A stretch of DNA of 64,000 bases from Erwinia rhapontici (GCF_012271765.1 NZ_VRKO01000014.1:124001-188000); one strand, 5' to 3'. Counted from the stretch's first letter, positions 1 through 10,169 are shown. The notes: a model not told the origin generated them from the sequence alone. Numbers and translations: made by a program.

Positions 1-2067
1 GCAACAATCACCGGGGTTAATATCAACCTCACCAGCTTGTATGACAATTTTTCCACCGGCGACAATTTTAATGTTTGAAGCCGAGATGGTGAGCATGCCA
101 CCTGAACTGATTGCGAAAGCCCCCCCGGCAACGGCTGAAGCTGCACCACCCACTGCCAGTGCACTGGCACCACCAACAACTGTTGAAATGGCACCGCCTA
201 CGGCAGTTGCCATGGCCCCCCCCACATTGATGGCGTTTGCTCCACCCACAGCGAGTGAGTTAGCGCCGCCCACACAGGTTGCCATAACACCACCTACGTT
301 GACGGAGTTCGCTCCACCTACGGTATTTGACTGGGCAGCGCCAACAACAGTGGTCATAACACCACCGACGAGTAGGCTATTGAAGCCCAATATGTTTGCT
401 GTCTGGAAACCACCGACAAATTTCGTTCTGGAAAGGCCAACCTTAAGATTTGAGTTCGCACCAATAACCTGTTTTTCGTTAGCTTTTGTCAGGCGGCTCA
501 TATCGCGCTCAGCTTGCTCCCAGTAGCGTTCAAGACCAGGTTTATCTTCAAATCGTACGCCGTTGAAGTTGGTTCGTCCGCCACCGACAGTACGGCTGAC
601 CAGGCCACTTTGTGTGGCATTAGCCGGAAGATCCCAGGGAGGCATCGTAACGTTATTGTAAAGACTACCTAAAATCAGAGGTCTGTCGGGATCGCCATTA
701 AGAAAGTCGACAATGACTTCATGACCAACACGAGGAATGTTGATTCCACCAAAATTATTACCTGCCCAGGCCTGGCTTACACGCAGCCAGCATGAGTCTG
801 ATTCGATATTTTTACCGTAGCGATCCCACAGAAAATGAACTTTGACCCTGCCATATTTATCGGTCCAGATATCTTGTCCCGGAGGGCCAACCACAATGGC
901 TGTTTGTGGGCCACGAGTCTTAGGTTTTATCGCAGTTCGTGGATGACGATAAATTTTGGTTGTCGGCTGTACGGTAAATTCGCATTGGTATTTAAAATCT
1001 TCCTGCCCTGATACCTGACCAATTTCTTCAACGTCTAATTTGCTGGAAATGATGAGATACTCGCGATTAACTTTTTTAACCGGGAATCCTTTGAGATTAA
1101 AATTAGACCCACAGACAACGCCGCGCAACTCACCAAATCCAGTTGCACGAGAACCCATTGCACCTAATTCCTCAATACGTACTTTCGCTAATTGCTCACC
1201 AATGCCGGGCTGATCGTAATCGCCTGGCCAATGATAAACTTCCATGTCATTAAAACTGGTTTTACGGGGTTTGCTGTCCAATGCCATAATATCAGCACGT
1301 GACTTAGTGAAGTCGTAGTCGTTGGTCACCCATGAACCTGTGGTGATAGTTTCCTGATGATCGAATCGGGTAACATACTCTCCACCTGCCTTCGGTAAAT
1401 CAGGTTCATATTTGAGCGTATGGTAAGCAGCACTCTTAAATTTTTTGTGGGCACCGACATGATCGACAATAACCATTTTATGCTTATGTCCATGGTGCTC
1501 AAAAAACCAGTAAATGCCCCATTCTTCCATCAAACGCTGGATGAAGTTAAAGTCAGTTTCACCATATTGAACCTGAAAATCGAGCTGTGGGTAACTGCCA
1601 CTAAGACGTTTATCTAATGGGAAATGATAATCAGATAACACTTCATCAATGATCTCGACCACATTCATATGCTGAAAAGTTTTATAATCTGATGTTAGAT
1701 CAGTCAGATAAAGCCAAGGTCTGATAACAAATTCATGCTTGGCCTGATTGGCATCACGCCCAAGAAATCTCGCCTGCTGCACCAGCCCTGATATTTCGCG
1801 TATCCCTTTCCCAACGCCTGTAACCGCATCAAGGCCGCTGCCATCCAGCTCTATCTCGATCGTCATTTCTTTTCCAATGAGATCTTTAATCTCAATGTTT
1901 GACGCAGATTGCCAGGGGATCAAGGGATTAGCGGCAGTTTTGGTCATTATGGTGTACGAGTAAAGTGTAGATAATGACTCTTCACCTTTAAGCGTCGATG
2001 GGACCAACGCCGGTTCCCCTAACAAGAGAGGCATTGCAGCGCTGTACAAGTTAATAGTTCGTGACAT
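1..2067 (-). CDS. vgrG: T6SS spike protein VgrG (3' end outside window)
   Basis: VgrG (TssI) forms the trimeric spike on the Hcp tube and carries effectors out of the cell. The frame is open from the ATG at 2067 to base 1 (689 codons) and continues past the edge. The N-terminal half fits the gp27/gpD-like hub; around residues 394-415 there is the gp5-like OB-fold signature (GPPGQDIWTDKYGRVKVHFLWDR region). From about residue 543 to 650 the protein becomes a Gly/Ala/Val-rich repeat with recurring VGGA/VGGV steps, as expected for the beta-helical needle, ending in a VDINPGDC-type stretch. The start has a good Shine-Dalgarno sequence (AAGGTGA). It is the last visible gene of the minus-strand T6SS operon. 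Whether a C-terminal effector domain follows cannot be seen. Confidence 0.93.
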   Translation of the reverse strand, partial: MSRTINLYSAAMPLLLGEPALVPSTLKGEESLSTLYSYTIMTKTAANPLIPWQSASNIEIKDLIGKEMTIEIELDGSGLDAVTGVGKGIREISGLVQQARFLGRDANQAKHEFVIRPWLYLTDLTSDYKTFQHMNVVEIIDEVLSDYHFPLDKRLSGSYPQLDFQVQYGETDFNFIQRLMEEWGIYWFFEHHGHKHKMVIVDHVGAHKKFKSAAYHTLKYEPDLPKAGGEYVTRFDHQETITTGSWVTNDYDFTKSRADIMALDSKPRKTSFNDMEVYHWPGDYDQPGIGEQLAKVRIEELGAMGSRATGFGELRGVVCGSNFNLKGFPVKKVNREYLIISSKLDVEEIGQVSGQEDFKYQCEFTVQPTTKIYRHPRTAIKPKTRGPQTAIVVGPPGQDIWTDKYGRVKVHFLWDRYGKNIESDSCWLRVSQAWAGNNFGGINIPRVGHEVIVDFLNGDPDRPLILGSLYNNVTMPPWDLPANATQSGLVSRTVGGGRTNFNGVRFEDKPGLERYWEQAERDMSRLTKANEKQVIGANSNLKVGLSRTKFVGGFQTANILGFNSLLVGGVMTTVVGAAQSNTVGGANSVNVGGVMATCVGGANSLAVGGANAINVGGAMATAVGGAISTVVGGASALAVGGAASAVAGGAFAISSGGMLTISASNIKIVAGGKIVIQAGEVDINPGDCC

Positions 2068-2104
2068 GAGAATCACCTTATACGAAATTGATTATCCATA
2101 ACCA

Positions 2105-2788
2105 CTAACGGCGGGCGTTAGTAATATCCATCGGTACCGATATTTTCTTAGAGTCGATAATTCGACCATATCGACTTTGTCGCCAAAGCCAGACTGAATT
2201 TCCGTTCTGAATGCACTCAGGCCAGTTTTTCCATGGCATAAACTCCACTCCCCCATTAATGGGTATCTGATTGTCCAAAATGTGGCAATTTGACAGTAAT
2301 GGCTCAGATGTATTAATGAATCTATAGCTTTTACGAATTAAAACAGATTCTAAAAATGGCGAATAGTGTATCTGTAAGGCTTTAATCCACTCCAAAAAAT
2401 GAGGGTTTTTTTTATTGGCATTCATTTCACCTTGTCGAGCTGCAAGGATTCTTGACTGCCAAAAAGCGATGTGAAATTTTTTTTTGAAGTCCAAAGCTAT
2501 AACATTATAAGGAAGTCGAGAAAAAATGACACAAAGGCTATCTTTATTACAGTTATTTTTAGAAATAGTCAATGCACCGATGTAATAGTGTTTTCGGTTT
2601 AGTTGTTTTGCCGAAAAAACAAAGCACCATGGATAACTATCGGATAGTTCATTACTCTGAGAGAGCGTTTTAATCTCAGGTTCAACCATATCCTGTAAGA
2701 ATTTAAGTATTCTCCGATGATGCTTTCTACGCCAGTGATACCAGCGATAGTGGCGACTATCATCAATAACAGATATCTGCAATGTCAT
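2105..2788 (-). CDS. Divergent TagF-like T6SS-associated protein (tentative)
   Basis: A 227-residue soluble protein with no signal peptide, lying between tssM and vgrG and co-oriented with both. The ATG at 2788 is chosen over the GTG at 2794 because a perfect AGGAGGT lies five bases before it. The N-terminus is rich in His, Arg and Trp (RHYRWYHWRRKHHRR). A central PWCFVFSA...YYIGALTISK...CVIF segment and a late NSVWLWRQ motif recall the TagF (DUF2094) accessory family, which is often found next to tssM and acts as a post-translational regulator of T6SS assembly. The usual TagF opening motif (GxxGKLPxxGDF) is not visible, so the family assignment is weak. It could be a cluster-specific accessory protein or a VgrG adaptor. 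Confidence 0.6.
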   Translation of the reverse strand: MTLQISVIDDSRHYRWYHWRRKHHRRILKFLQDMVEPEIKTLSQSNELSDSYPWCFVFSAKQLNRKHYYIGALTISKNNCNKDSLCVIFSRLPYNVIALDFKKKFHIAFWQSRILAARQGEMNANKKNPHFLEWIKALQIHYSPFLESVLIRKSYRFINTSEPLLSNCHILDNQIPINGGVEFMPWKNWPECIQNGNSVWLWRQSRYGRIIDSKKISVPMDITNARR

Positions 2789-2834
2789 ATTCACCTCCTC
2801 TGGTAATATTTATGAAAATTAAATAGACCAAAGG

Positions 2835-5800
2835 TCACCCTGGACACTGGAAGTCCCGCAGTAAACGCGTAATTAATCGATCATCATAGGTGATTCCTGA
2901 TGCTTTGATATCCACGCGTCGGTTACTCAAGGAGAACACCATGACAGGGTTAGCAGATGAAGAGTTTTCGATTTTTTTCACGTTGTCCATCCAATGGAAA
3001 AGAGCCCAGGGGCCAGTGAAAACCAGGCCGGAGGTTTTATCAGCCATTCTTGGCTGGGCGGTCATACTGACAATGGAACCCATGCGACTGCCCGGCCAGG
3101 TAAATGTTTCCGGAGCAACCGGCCCGTGTGAGTAGTCCATCGTCGTCCCATCGAAATTCATACTGAGCTGGGTGATGGTAGGTGCCATGTAGGGCACAGA
3201 GATCGAGAAGTTAATCGACATTTGTTTACTTTCTCCGTTCTGGAAAAAGGTATTACGGATGTCCTGGGCCTGTTCGAACGTCTTCAGTGTGCTGGAGTCG
3301 TTCTCTCCATTGTCACTGTTATAGCGCCATGGTTTGACGGACGTATTGACCTTATCAGCCAGATTATTTTTGAAGAACATCTCAGCCAAGCCACCAGGTG
3401 CGAAGAAATGTTCAAAATCACGAACACGTACTTCTTCAAGACTCTTGGTAAAAGGATAGCGTCCCTCAAGAGTGTTTCTACATACCTCACCCAGATCCGC
3501 TTCTATCTTTTTATTACTTTCAGAGATAACCAGATGGTTGACCTTTTTATAAGCACCATTCAGAAGTGGTTCAATAATATTCTTTAGTGGGTCAGGCCAG
3601 GTTTGTGATTCTGCACTGATCTTAAGGCCTGCATCTGACAGCGTCGGCATATTGCCACTTTTGAGTGCATTATCAGAAAGAACAAAGAGGGTGTACTGGT
3701 CATGGAGAACCCCCATGATGTTCCTTAAACGGCTGCCAGTCATGGCCGTGCTACCCGCCTTTTCACTTGGACGTGTAGAGCCTGTAACAAACTCTCGCAG
3801 GGTGGAGAAGTGACTATCGACACCTTCCCATAACCGCTTTTTCTCTAGTGATATCAGCAACTGATTGGCTTTATTCACGTTTTGTAGCAAACGTGTATTT
3901 GAAGAGCGGCTATCAATTAACTCTTCGTTCTGTAAGGCCGAGAGTGTCGTTTCCTCAACAGCCCTTTGCGCCAGATTCACCAATGGTGAATCTGATGAAA
4001 CCATGGTCCGCAGCAAGTAAATATCAAAGGACAGTGCTAACTGTCCATTTCGATTCTGTGAACGATTTGAATTCAGGCTGATCTCACTGAGAAAGCGACT
4101 CCACCGTTGGGTATATTCATCATAGTAACGCTGCATAATCTTTTGCTTTATAGGATCGATGCGTTTAGCGTTTGCCAGCATGGCAGAGCCGAGCAGCCCC
4201 AACTCTGCATGCATTCTGGCTGAGCTGAATTCTGCTAACGAGGTGTTATGTTTACTTTCCATGACCCAGCTATCTTCATCATTAAGTCTGGTAACAAGGG
4301 CGGTGACTTTTTTTTTAAAAACCTGATGGTAACCGACATAGGTAAACAATCCAGGAATGCTGGTCGCATGATGATCGGCTTCATCCAGGGTGAAAATCTG
4401 GTTAGCTTTACCATCGGTCATTTTATCTAACGTCAGGTTTTCTGGGGCATCATCCTGCATAATCACCTTCATGCGTTCATAAAGGCGGTCACTGAGGGAA
4501 ATACGTCCCAATACATCCCTTGCCTGTGCAACCAGTTCAGCATCTATCGGTTGTGAATAATGGTTCCATTCCGGTAAATCAAACAGATTATCTAAATGAG
4601 AAATGAAAATTTCTTTATCGGCGTAAGGTATAATTTTACCAGAATCATCCCAGGCCTTAGTGATGGTATCAATAAGAAATTTCTTATCGAACTTTCCTTT
4701 CCCATTGAGCATCAGGTACGCTTTTAACGCTGTATATATCTCACCATTATCATCACCAAGAAGTGCATCCTGAAGCTTATCTTGCGCTTCATTTTGCACA
4801 TTTGGAAAAAGCAGTCTCTGTAAGAAGTAGTGATATAATGAGGTCGATTTTGATGTGATATCCCAGCCCACATATTGGCCGAACCTGAAGTCCAATGGCG
4901 GGTGTTCAACGTCCAGGTCACTATATTCAGGCATGTACTGAGCCATGGATAGCAATGTCGGAATTAGCTCTGTGTTGTTTGCTTTCTCAAACTCTTCAAC
5001 TTTACCTTCTAAGGAAACCACTTTTTCACGAATAGTGTTGAGGTATCCATCATTATTATAATAACTATGATAGAAACCATTGATAAGCCATGCAGTTAAC
5101 AAAATACATGAGCAATGTATAAATATGTTCTGGAATCGGTATTTAGATTCAGCACTTAAGTTATGGCGCACCAGATGGGCATCTTTAACGATGATCTCTG
5201 AAAATAGGGTCTTGAGAAAATAATGGCGGCCATAAGCGTTGTCAGTGACTAAAAAATCAGCATCATTATATCGCTTTGTGACGGATTCAACCGCGTTAAC
5301 GGAGCGTCTGTGAACAAAGTTATCCCACTTGTGCATTAACGTACTGTTATTTAATAGATAAACATCAGCAGGTTGGTGATTACTGACGAAATATAACCCA
5401 CGCAAACTGGTGAAACCTTTGCTTTCGTCATATCTGGAGGTGAAAAATATATTTTGCAGCATGTCAGATATTTCTTGTGACAGAACACGGAAATCCTGAG
5501 GGAAGCTGTACATTCTTTTTCTATCGCTAAGATTCAGCTCTTCCTGCTGGCGTAATGTCATCTTCTCTTCAATACGACTTTCCAGCAGTGCCAGCTCCGC
5601 GTCAACACGCTCACGCAGGTCAGAAGCCGGCATTTTCATTTCTTCGCCATAAGGGAAGGTGACGCCCCAAATCTGTTCGCGTTCCTGCTCTGTCAGTATC
5701 CTGAAGTATTCAGAAAAACCAGAAAGTTGATCGACTTTTGACACCAGTACATAGACCGGGAAGTGTATTCCAAGCGTTTTTCGAGTATCATCGAGTCTTG

Positions 5801-6713
5801 CTCTAATTTTAGCTGAAAGATCGTACAATTCGGCCTTGCTGCGCCCCATAACATCAGTAACACAAATGTTGATAATAACACCGTTTATGGCTTTTATAGA
5901 TCGGTACTTCTTGATGCCATTTAAAATATTGCTCCATTCATTATTACTTTCTTCCGCCTGACTAACATATTTACCAGCGGTATCTAAGAATAGAGCATCA
6001 TTCGAAAACCAACATTCACAATTGGTTGTTGCCATCGTCTTTCGGGCAATTTTTTTTAATTGTTCTGGATCGGGGAAACTCTGCCCTGACGACAGTACTG
6101 ATGATGTTTTACCGGCATTTTCAGTCCCAATTACCATGTACCAAGGGAGATCGCTAAGGAATTTTTCTGGCAGGAAAAACTGCTTAAATTTCGAAGCATT
6201 CTTGCTGATATTTTTAATGTAATTGTTAGCATTTCGAATTATTGAGAAAATTTCAGCTTGATTGTAATCTTCCTTTACCTCTTCATCTTTAATGAATTTA
6301 TCTAAGAATTTTGGGTTTCTCTTTAACGCAACAATGAGATTCCAGACACCATAAATAAAAGCAAGTGCGAGTATGCAACCAATTACGATCACTCTACGAT
6401 TTATGCTATTAAGTGGATAGGACTTACCCATTAAAAGGTATGGGCCCATGATCCAGACTGCACAGCTAAGCGCCAGTAATACCATAATAAATAGAGGGAA
6501 TCTGAACCATATTCCTATCGTACAGAACAGCGAAAGAACGATCAAAATGATGCGTGGCTCAACACTTTCTAATGGTCGTGTTTCTCCAAATCCGAAAAAT
6601 GGTCCTAAATACCAAATAAAGAGCACCAACAAAATGAAACATGCCACTGTCAGCATGAATTTTGTTACACGGGTTGAAAATAATCTATTAATTAAAGACA
6701 TTTCTGATCTCAT
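2835..6713 (-). CDS. tssM: T6SS membrane-complex protein TssM (IcmF)
   Basis: TssM is the large inner-membrane protein that links the outer-membrane lipoprotein TssJ with TssL to form the trans-envelope channel. Length (about 1290 aa) is in the upper part of the family range. Hydrophobic segments lie near residues 19-38, 55-90 and 108-130, followed by a cytosolic NTPase-like domain with Walker A GTENAGKTSS (about residues 196-205) and a DALFLDTAGKY Walker-B-like motif. A further membrane segment near FIHCSCILLTAWLING precedes the periplasmic C-terminal IcmF domain. The ATG at 6713 shares a base with the tssL stop (TGATG). A TTG one codon earlier and an ATG at 6701 (MSLINRLF, behind GATGAG) are alternatives, and the 6701 start may be the best supplied with a ribosome site. 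Confidence 0.96.
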   Translation of the reverse strand: MRSEMSLINRLFSTRVTKFMLTVACFILLVLFIWYLGPFFGFGETRPLESVEPRIILIVLSLFCTIGIWFRFPLFIMVLLALSCAVWIMGPYLLMGKSYPLNSINRRVIVIGCILALAFIYGVWNLIVALKRNPKFLDKFIKDEEVKEDYNQAEIFSIIRNANNYIKNISKNASKFKQFFLPEKFLSDLPWYMVIGTENAGKTSSVLSSGQSFPDPEQLKKIARKTMATTNCECWFSNDALFLDTAGKYVSQAEESNNEWSNILNGIKKYRSIKAINGVIINICVTDVMGRSKAELYDLSAKIRARLDDTRKTLGIHFPVYVLVSKVDQLSGFSEYFRILTEQEREQIWGVTFPYGEEMKMPASDLRERVDAELALLESRIEEKMTLRQQEELNLSDRKRMYSFPQDFRVLSQEISDMLQNIFFTSRYDESKGFTSLRGLYFVSNHQPADVYLLNNSTLMHKWDNFVHRRSVNAVESVTKRYNDADFLVTDNAYGRHYFLKTLFSEIIVKDAHLVRHNLSAESKYRFQNIFIHCSCILLTAWLINGFYHSYYNNDGYLNTIREKVVSLEGKVEEFEKANNTELIPTLLSMAQYMPEYSDLDVEHPPLDFRFGQYVGWDITSKSTSLYHYFLQRLLFPNVQNEAQDKLQDALLGDDNGEIYTALKAYLMLNGKGKFDKKFLIDTITKAWDDSGKIIPYADKEIFISHLDNLFDLPEWNHYSQPIDAELVAQARDVLGRISLSDRLYERMKVIMQDDAPENLTLDKMTDGKANQIFTLDEADHHATSIPGLFTYVGYHQVFKKKVTALVTRLNDEDSWVMESKHNTSLAEFSSARMHAELGLLGSAMLANAKRIDPIKQKIMQRYYDEYTQRWSRFLSEISLNSNRSQNRNGQLALSFDIYLLRTMVSSDSPLVNLAQRAVEETTLSALQNEELIDSRSSNTRLLQNVNKANQLLISLEKKRLWEGVDSHFSTLREFVTGSTRPSEKAGSTAMTGSRLRNIMGVLHDQYTLFVLSDNALKSGNMPTLSDAGLKISAESQTWPDPLKNIIEPLLNGAYKKVNHLVISESNKKIEADLGEVCRNTLEGRYPFTKSLEEVRVRDFEHFFAPGGLAEMFFKNNLADKVNTSVKPWRYNSDNGENDSSTLKTFEQAQDIRNTFFQNGESKQMSINFSISVPYMAPTITQLSMNFDGTTMDYSHGPVAPETFTWPGSRMGSIVSMTAQPRMADKTSGLVFTGPWALFHWMDNVKKIENSSSANPVMVFSLSNRRVDIKASGITYDDRLITRLLRDFQCPG

Positions 6714-8077
6714 CAATACGTAACGAAGAATTCTACGCGTCTGTTTTGCGCACGACCTTCGGGTTTGCTATTACTACTCACTGGCTGAGTATCACCTACG
6801 CCTTGAGTATGTATTTTTTTCTCAGATAAGCCGGTGTTAACAAAAAGCCTGGCTACCGCCTTAGCGCGTAACTCTGAAAGAATAGTATTGTTTTCAATTC
6901 CAGGTTTGTGAATCGGCGTTGCATCGGTATGTCCAATAATAAGGACACTACCATTGACTCTTTGTACTTCTTTAGCGACACGATTCATAACATAATCCAT
7001 CTCAGGCTTTACAGATGTTGCACCGCTTTCGAATATTGAATCACCTTTGAATATGACTTTACTTTGCTCTTTCGTCTCGTCAACACTGACCAGACCTTTC
7101 GCTATTTCATTTCTTAGTAAATATGCGAGCCTAAGTTTCTTTGCCTCAGGTTTTGCCACGTTCAATTTTTTCATCGCAAGAATTTTATGCTCAATAACAC
7201 TCTGGTTAACGGATAACCAGTACTTATACCAAAAAAAAGTTGAGGCAATTAAAATCCCGCATAACAATAATGTCACACGTACGGGAACGATTAACTTCTC
7301 ACGTTTTGGCTTTCCGCGGCTAACCAGACCGTGTGGCGATAAAATCGTCGACGCTGTATCTTTTGTGCTTTGAATAATGGTAAGTAATCGTTGTCTTATT
7401 TTCGTCAGTTGACGGTCACCATCTTCAATAATACTGTAACGACCTTCAAATCCAAGGCCAAGAATACGCAAGAGTACCTCAAGAACATCTGCATATTCAT
7501 GGGGATTCATAGAGAGGCGGCCAACTAACAGGAAAAATTTGTTACCCCCGTCGTTATCGCCTTCGAAGTGGTTGAGTAGGTTGCTCTGTGACCAGCCAGC
7601 ATTTTGCGCCCACGTTTTTTCATGCGCTGCTTCATCCAGTGCCGTACACAGACAGTAGCGAACAATGGCCATTTTCTTCCACGAGACATCTATCTCATCG
7701 CAAACAATAACGAAGAGATTAATTTCATTTTTTATACTTCTTTTGAGCACTTCGACATGTTCTGCCGAATCGACATGTTCAGGCATTTCACTTAACGCGC
7801 GAAGCAAATATTGGCTCGCTTCCAGTAGTGGGTTTTCAGCCTGCCTGATGTTGACCAGGCGCTGCTGGACACTCTCACTTCTTAACGATGTTTCGTTTAG
7901 ATAGTTCTTCTCGCTATGAAGAAATCGTTCAATTTCATCCTCCTCATTGCTTTGTTTAACACTATGATCAATGGAAATACTGTGCTCATCCGGCAGAAAT
8001 CTGCCGAGCGCCTGAGGTGTAAGTTCTTCTGGCGGGACGTCTTCAGCCTCAAGACCACGGTCCTGTATTTCGCTCAT
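6713..8077 (-). CDS. tssL: T6SS TssL/DotU with C-terminal OmpA peptidoglycan-binding domain
   Basis: TssL is an inner-membrane component of the T6SS membrane complex. The first 250 or so residues are the cytoplasmic DotU/IcmH domain, followed by one membrane segment (LLLCGILIASTFFWYKYWL, about residues 266-285) and a periplasmic OmpA-like domain with the peptidoglycan-contact motif LSELRAKAVA and the final GRAQNRRVEFFV. This is the 'evolved' TssL form that anchors the channel to the wall by itself. The ATG at 8077 overlaps the tssK stop (TAATG) and has AGGA eight bases upstream; an in-frame TTG at 8095 is less likely. Confidence 0.95.
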   Translation of the reverse strand: MSEIQDRGLEAEDVPPEELTPQALGRFLPDEHSISIDHSVKQSNEEDEIERFLHSEKNYLNETSLRSESVQQRLVNIRQAENPLLEASQYLLRALSEMPEHVDSAEHVEVLKRSIKNEINLFVIVCDEIDVSWKKMAIVRYCLCTALDEAAHEKTWAQNAGWSQSNLLNHFEGDNDGGNKFFLLVGRLSMNPHEYADVLEVLLRILGLGFEGRYSIIEDGDRQLTKIRQRLLTIIQSTKDTASTILSPHGLVSRGKPKREKLIVPVRVTLLLCGILIASTFFWYKYWLSVNQSVIEHKILAMKKLNVAKPEAKKLRLAYLLRNEIAKGLVSVDETKEQSKVIFKGDSIFESGATSVKPEMDYVMNRVAKEVQRVNGSVLIIGHTDATPIHKPGIENNTILSELRAKAVARLFVNTGLSEKKIHTQGVGDTQPVSSNSKPEGRAQNRRVEFFVTY

Positions 8078-9423
8078 TAGTTCCTGACTCCCCAAAGTTC
8101 CATTTTTATCCCAGGGAATTCACCAGCTACGTGTAGGGCTATTGCACCTGTAGCAGAGATTTTTTCCCAGAATGGTCCACTTTTGAGCAGATCGAAATAG
8201 ACATAACCTGAACTGTAAGGAATCTGCCGTGGAGGAACCGGTAAGGCTTGCAGGACTAGCCCTGGTAGATGCGATCTAACCAGCTCATGCAATTGCTGTG
8301 GGGCGCTAATTTTTGTCTGTGAGGTAAATTGCTGCTGCAACACATCCATTGAGAGTTGTGCATGGACAGCAAGCACAAGGTTTGAGAATGAGTGTAATTC
8401 TGCAGGCAACATAGATGCAGACCAGACACCATTTCCTTTTGGTAGTAACGGGATCATTTGTCCTGCCCGTACCAATATCTGATTCAAAAGATAGTTCACT
8501 TCATCAACCAATGGCCGAATCGATTCATAAAGTCGAGCATGATCGTAACCTGGCGCAGCTATCGGGCGGCGTGTTGTTGTTCGTACAAAAGTGGATAATT
8601 CACCCGAAAACTTTGCCAGTTCTTGATATATGAGGATCGGTGGCAGCTCAGGAATATGCCTGATATGATCAAGAAGTGGTTCATATTTATTGAAAATTTG
8701 TAGCAGCAAATAGTCAACAACCTCTGCACCGGCACTCGCTTTTCCATCACTAGCGGATAGACGAGTTGCTAGCATTTCTGCTCGCATTTTAACCAGTCCA
8801 TTAAGGTGTGTTAACCATTCTGTCAGAAGTATATTGGCTGCGTAAGCGGTGACTGGTGGAATATGGTCCTCTGAGTGAAGTAATACACTACCATCCGGTT
8901 GCATTGCCTTAACTTTAGTTAATGGCAGACCGAGCCAGGATTCCGTCATTTCTGTTTCGGGTACCAGGCGCATACGTAGCCTACTTAATTGAACAGGTTT
9001 AGCGCCTTGTCTAATCGCGTTAGTATCGTTAAGACTCGTTTCATAGGCCAAAAATCGTGCGAGAGAACTTTGATTGTTGCTATCAAAGATCGTCTCATCA
9101 CTGTTTTCCAGACGAAGTGGAACGGCAAGATAGATCATCTTTCCTAAATGGTCTGGACTGATGGTCAGTGGCTCAGGAATTTCTGCATGCTCAGGGATAT
9201 CGAATGGTGTTCCATCAGGTAGAACGCCGCCTCCTGATCTGAGAACCAGTTTCCCATATGCCAGCGCTTCTTTATCGATATCATATTGGGAAAAACCCCA
9301 AAAAAAAGGATTGAGGGTCGCTGTGCGCTTATGTACAAAATATTCTAAATAGCGTTCTTGTTGTTGGAATAGTTGGGGACGTAGAAACAGTCCTTCGCTC
9401 CAGACGACTTTATTCGTTCTCAC
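8077..9423 (-). CDS. tssK: T6SS baseplate protein TssK
   Basis: TssK (448 aa, normal length) is the baseplate subunit that docks the baseplate to the TssJLM membrane complex. The N-terminus VVWSEGLFLRPQLFQQQERYLE is characteristic of the family (W-x-EGL-x-L-x-PQ-x-FQQ). The start is GTG at 9423, overlapping the tssJ stop by four bases (GTGA), a sign of translational coupling. It also overlaps the downstream tssL start. No anomalies were seen. Confidence 0.96.
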   Translation of the reverse strand: MRTNKVVWSEGLFLRPQLFQQQERYLEYFVHKRTATLNPFFWGFSQYDIDKEALAYGKLVLRSGGGVLPDGTPFDIPEHAEIPEPLTISPDHLGKMIYLAVPLRLENSDETIFDSNNQSSLARFLAYETSLNDTNAIRQGAKPVQLSRLRMRLVPETEMTESWLGLPLTKVKAMQPDGSVLLHSEDHIPPVTAYAANILLTEWLTHLNGLVKMRAEMLATRLSASDGKASAGAEVVDYLLLQIFNKYEPLLDHIRHIPELPPILIYQELAKFSGELSTFVRTTTRRPIAAPGYDHARLYESIRPLVDEVNYLLNQILVRAGQMIPLLPKGNGVWSASMLPAELHSFSNLVLAVHAQLSMDVLQQQFTSQTKISAPQQLHELVRSHLPGLVLQALPVPPRQIPYSSGYVYFDLLKSGPFWEKISATGAIALHVAGEFPGIKMELWGVRN

Positions 9424-9959
9424 ATCTTAATCCATTTTATTGTTGAGATTGAAGTTTTACTAAAGTCAATACTCAGGGCTTTTGGTTCTTCTGAATGTAT
9501 TAACTTCCACCAAGGAACAGGTTTAACATCTGGAAACATGATAGCTTTGTTCCATTCCGCAATGTTTATATCCCGATATGCGGCGACGACGCCCAGAGCT
9601 ACACTGGATTTTCCAGGTTTAATCTCAATATTTCTTTTTTCACCTGGCATCAAAATAGCCTGATATAATTTGCTCGATTGTTGTGAAAATTCGATATTGG
9701 TGTTGTTTATTATTGAGTAATAATCACTGTTATCAAATGTATCGGGTGTTTTTAACTCATAAATGTAAATGCCAAGAGGTGATGGCCTGTTATGAATGTT
9801 AAGATTTACATCACTCGATGCTAACAATGTAACTTTTATAACTTCCTGGCTTTTTTCTCCAGGAAACAAACTGCATGATGTCAAAGCTGAGATGAAAAAA
9901 ATTGCAAAAAATAGCAGTGTATAGCGTTCTGCGGACGTTTTTAACCATTTTGTCATCAT
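9420..9959 (-). CDS. tssJ: T6SS outer-membrane lipoprotein TssJ
   Basis: TssJ is the outer-membrane lipoprotein that caps the TssLM channel. The 179-aa product has a hydrophobic signal (LLFFAIFFISALTSC) ending in a lipobox with Cys at about residue 29, followed by a beta-sandwich-type mature domain with NIHNRPSPLGIYIYELK, which matches the family's usual N(x)n..SPL.IRIYQLK pattern. It starts the tssJKLM block. A 210-bp gap with a terminator hairpin separates it from hcp, so hcp may be transcribed partly on its own. Confidence 0.92.
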   Translation of the reverse strand: MMTKWLKTSAERYTLLFFAIFFISALTSCSLFPGEKSQEVIKVTLLASSDVNLNIHNRPSPLGIYIYELKTPDTFDNSDYYSIINNTNIEFSQQSSKLYQAILMPGEKRNIEIKPGKSSVALGVVAAYRDINIAEWNKAIMFPDVKPVPWWKLIHSEEPKALSIDFSKTSISTIKWIKM

Positions 9960-10080
9960 AAAAATCTATTTTATAAAATGTAATAAAAGAAGACTACGCG
10001 GCATAAAACTTAAGCTGTACGATTGTTCTTAATGCTATAAATACCAACTGTGTTAATCAGTATGAAAATCGAATTTAGAA

Positions 10081-10110
10081 TGCCCAGGAAGCCAAGTGAT
10101 TTCCTGGGCA
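10081..10110 (-). terminator. Hairpin downstream of hcp
   Basis: A perfect 10-bp inverted repeat, TGCCCAGGAA and TTCCTGGGCA, with a 10-base loop, about 60 bp after the hcp stop and before tssJ. On the minus strand it is followed by an AT-rich but interrupted T tract. It is probably a partial terminator that raises hcp transcript relative to the structural genes downstream. Confidence 0.65.
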
Positions 10111-10169
10111 ATGTTTCTATTGGCAATGCTCACTATCACTAAGATCGTGAGTTATTTCCCAGATACATA

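Noticed and set aside
41..526. Plus-strand frame with an Ala-Pro-Pro-Thr-rich product
   Set aside because: It is the antisense image of the Gly/Val repeats in vgrG, which is open across the whole stretch and has family motifs.
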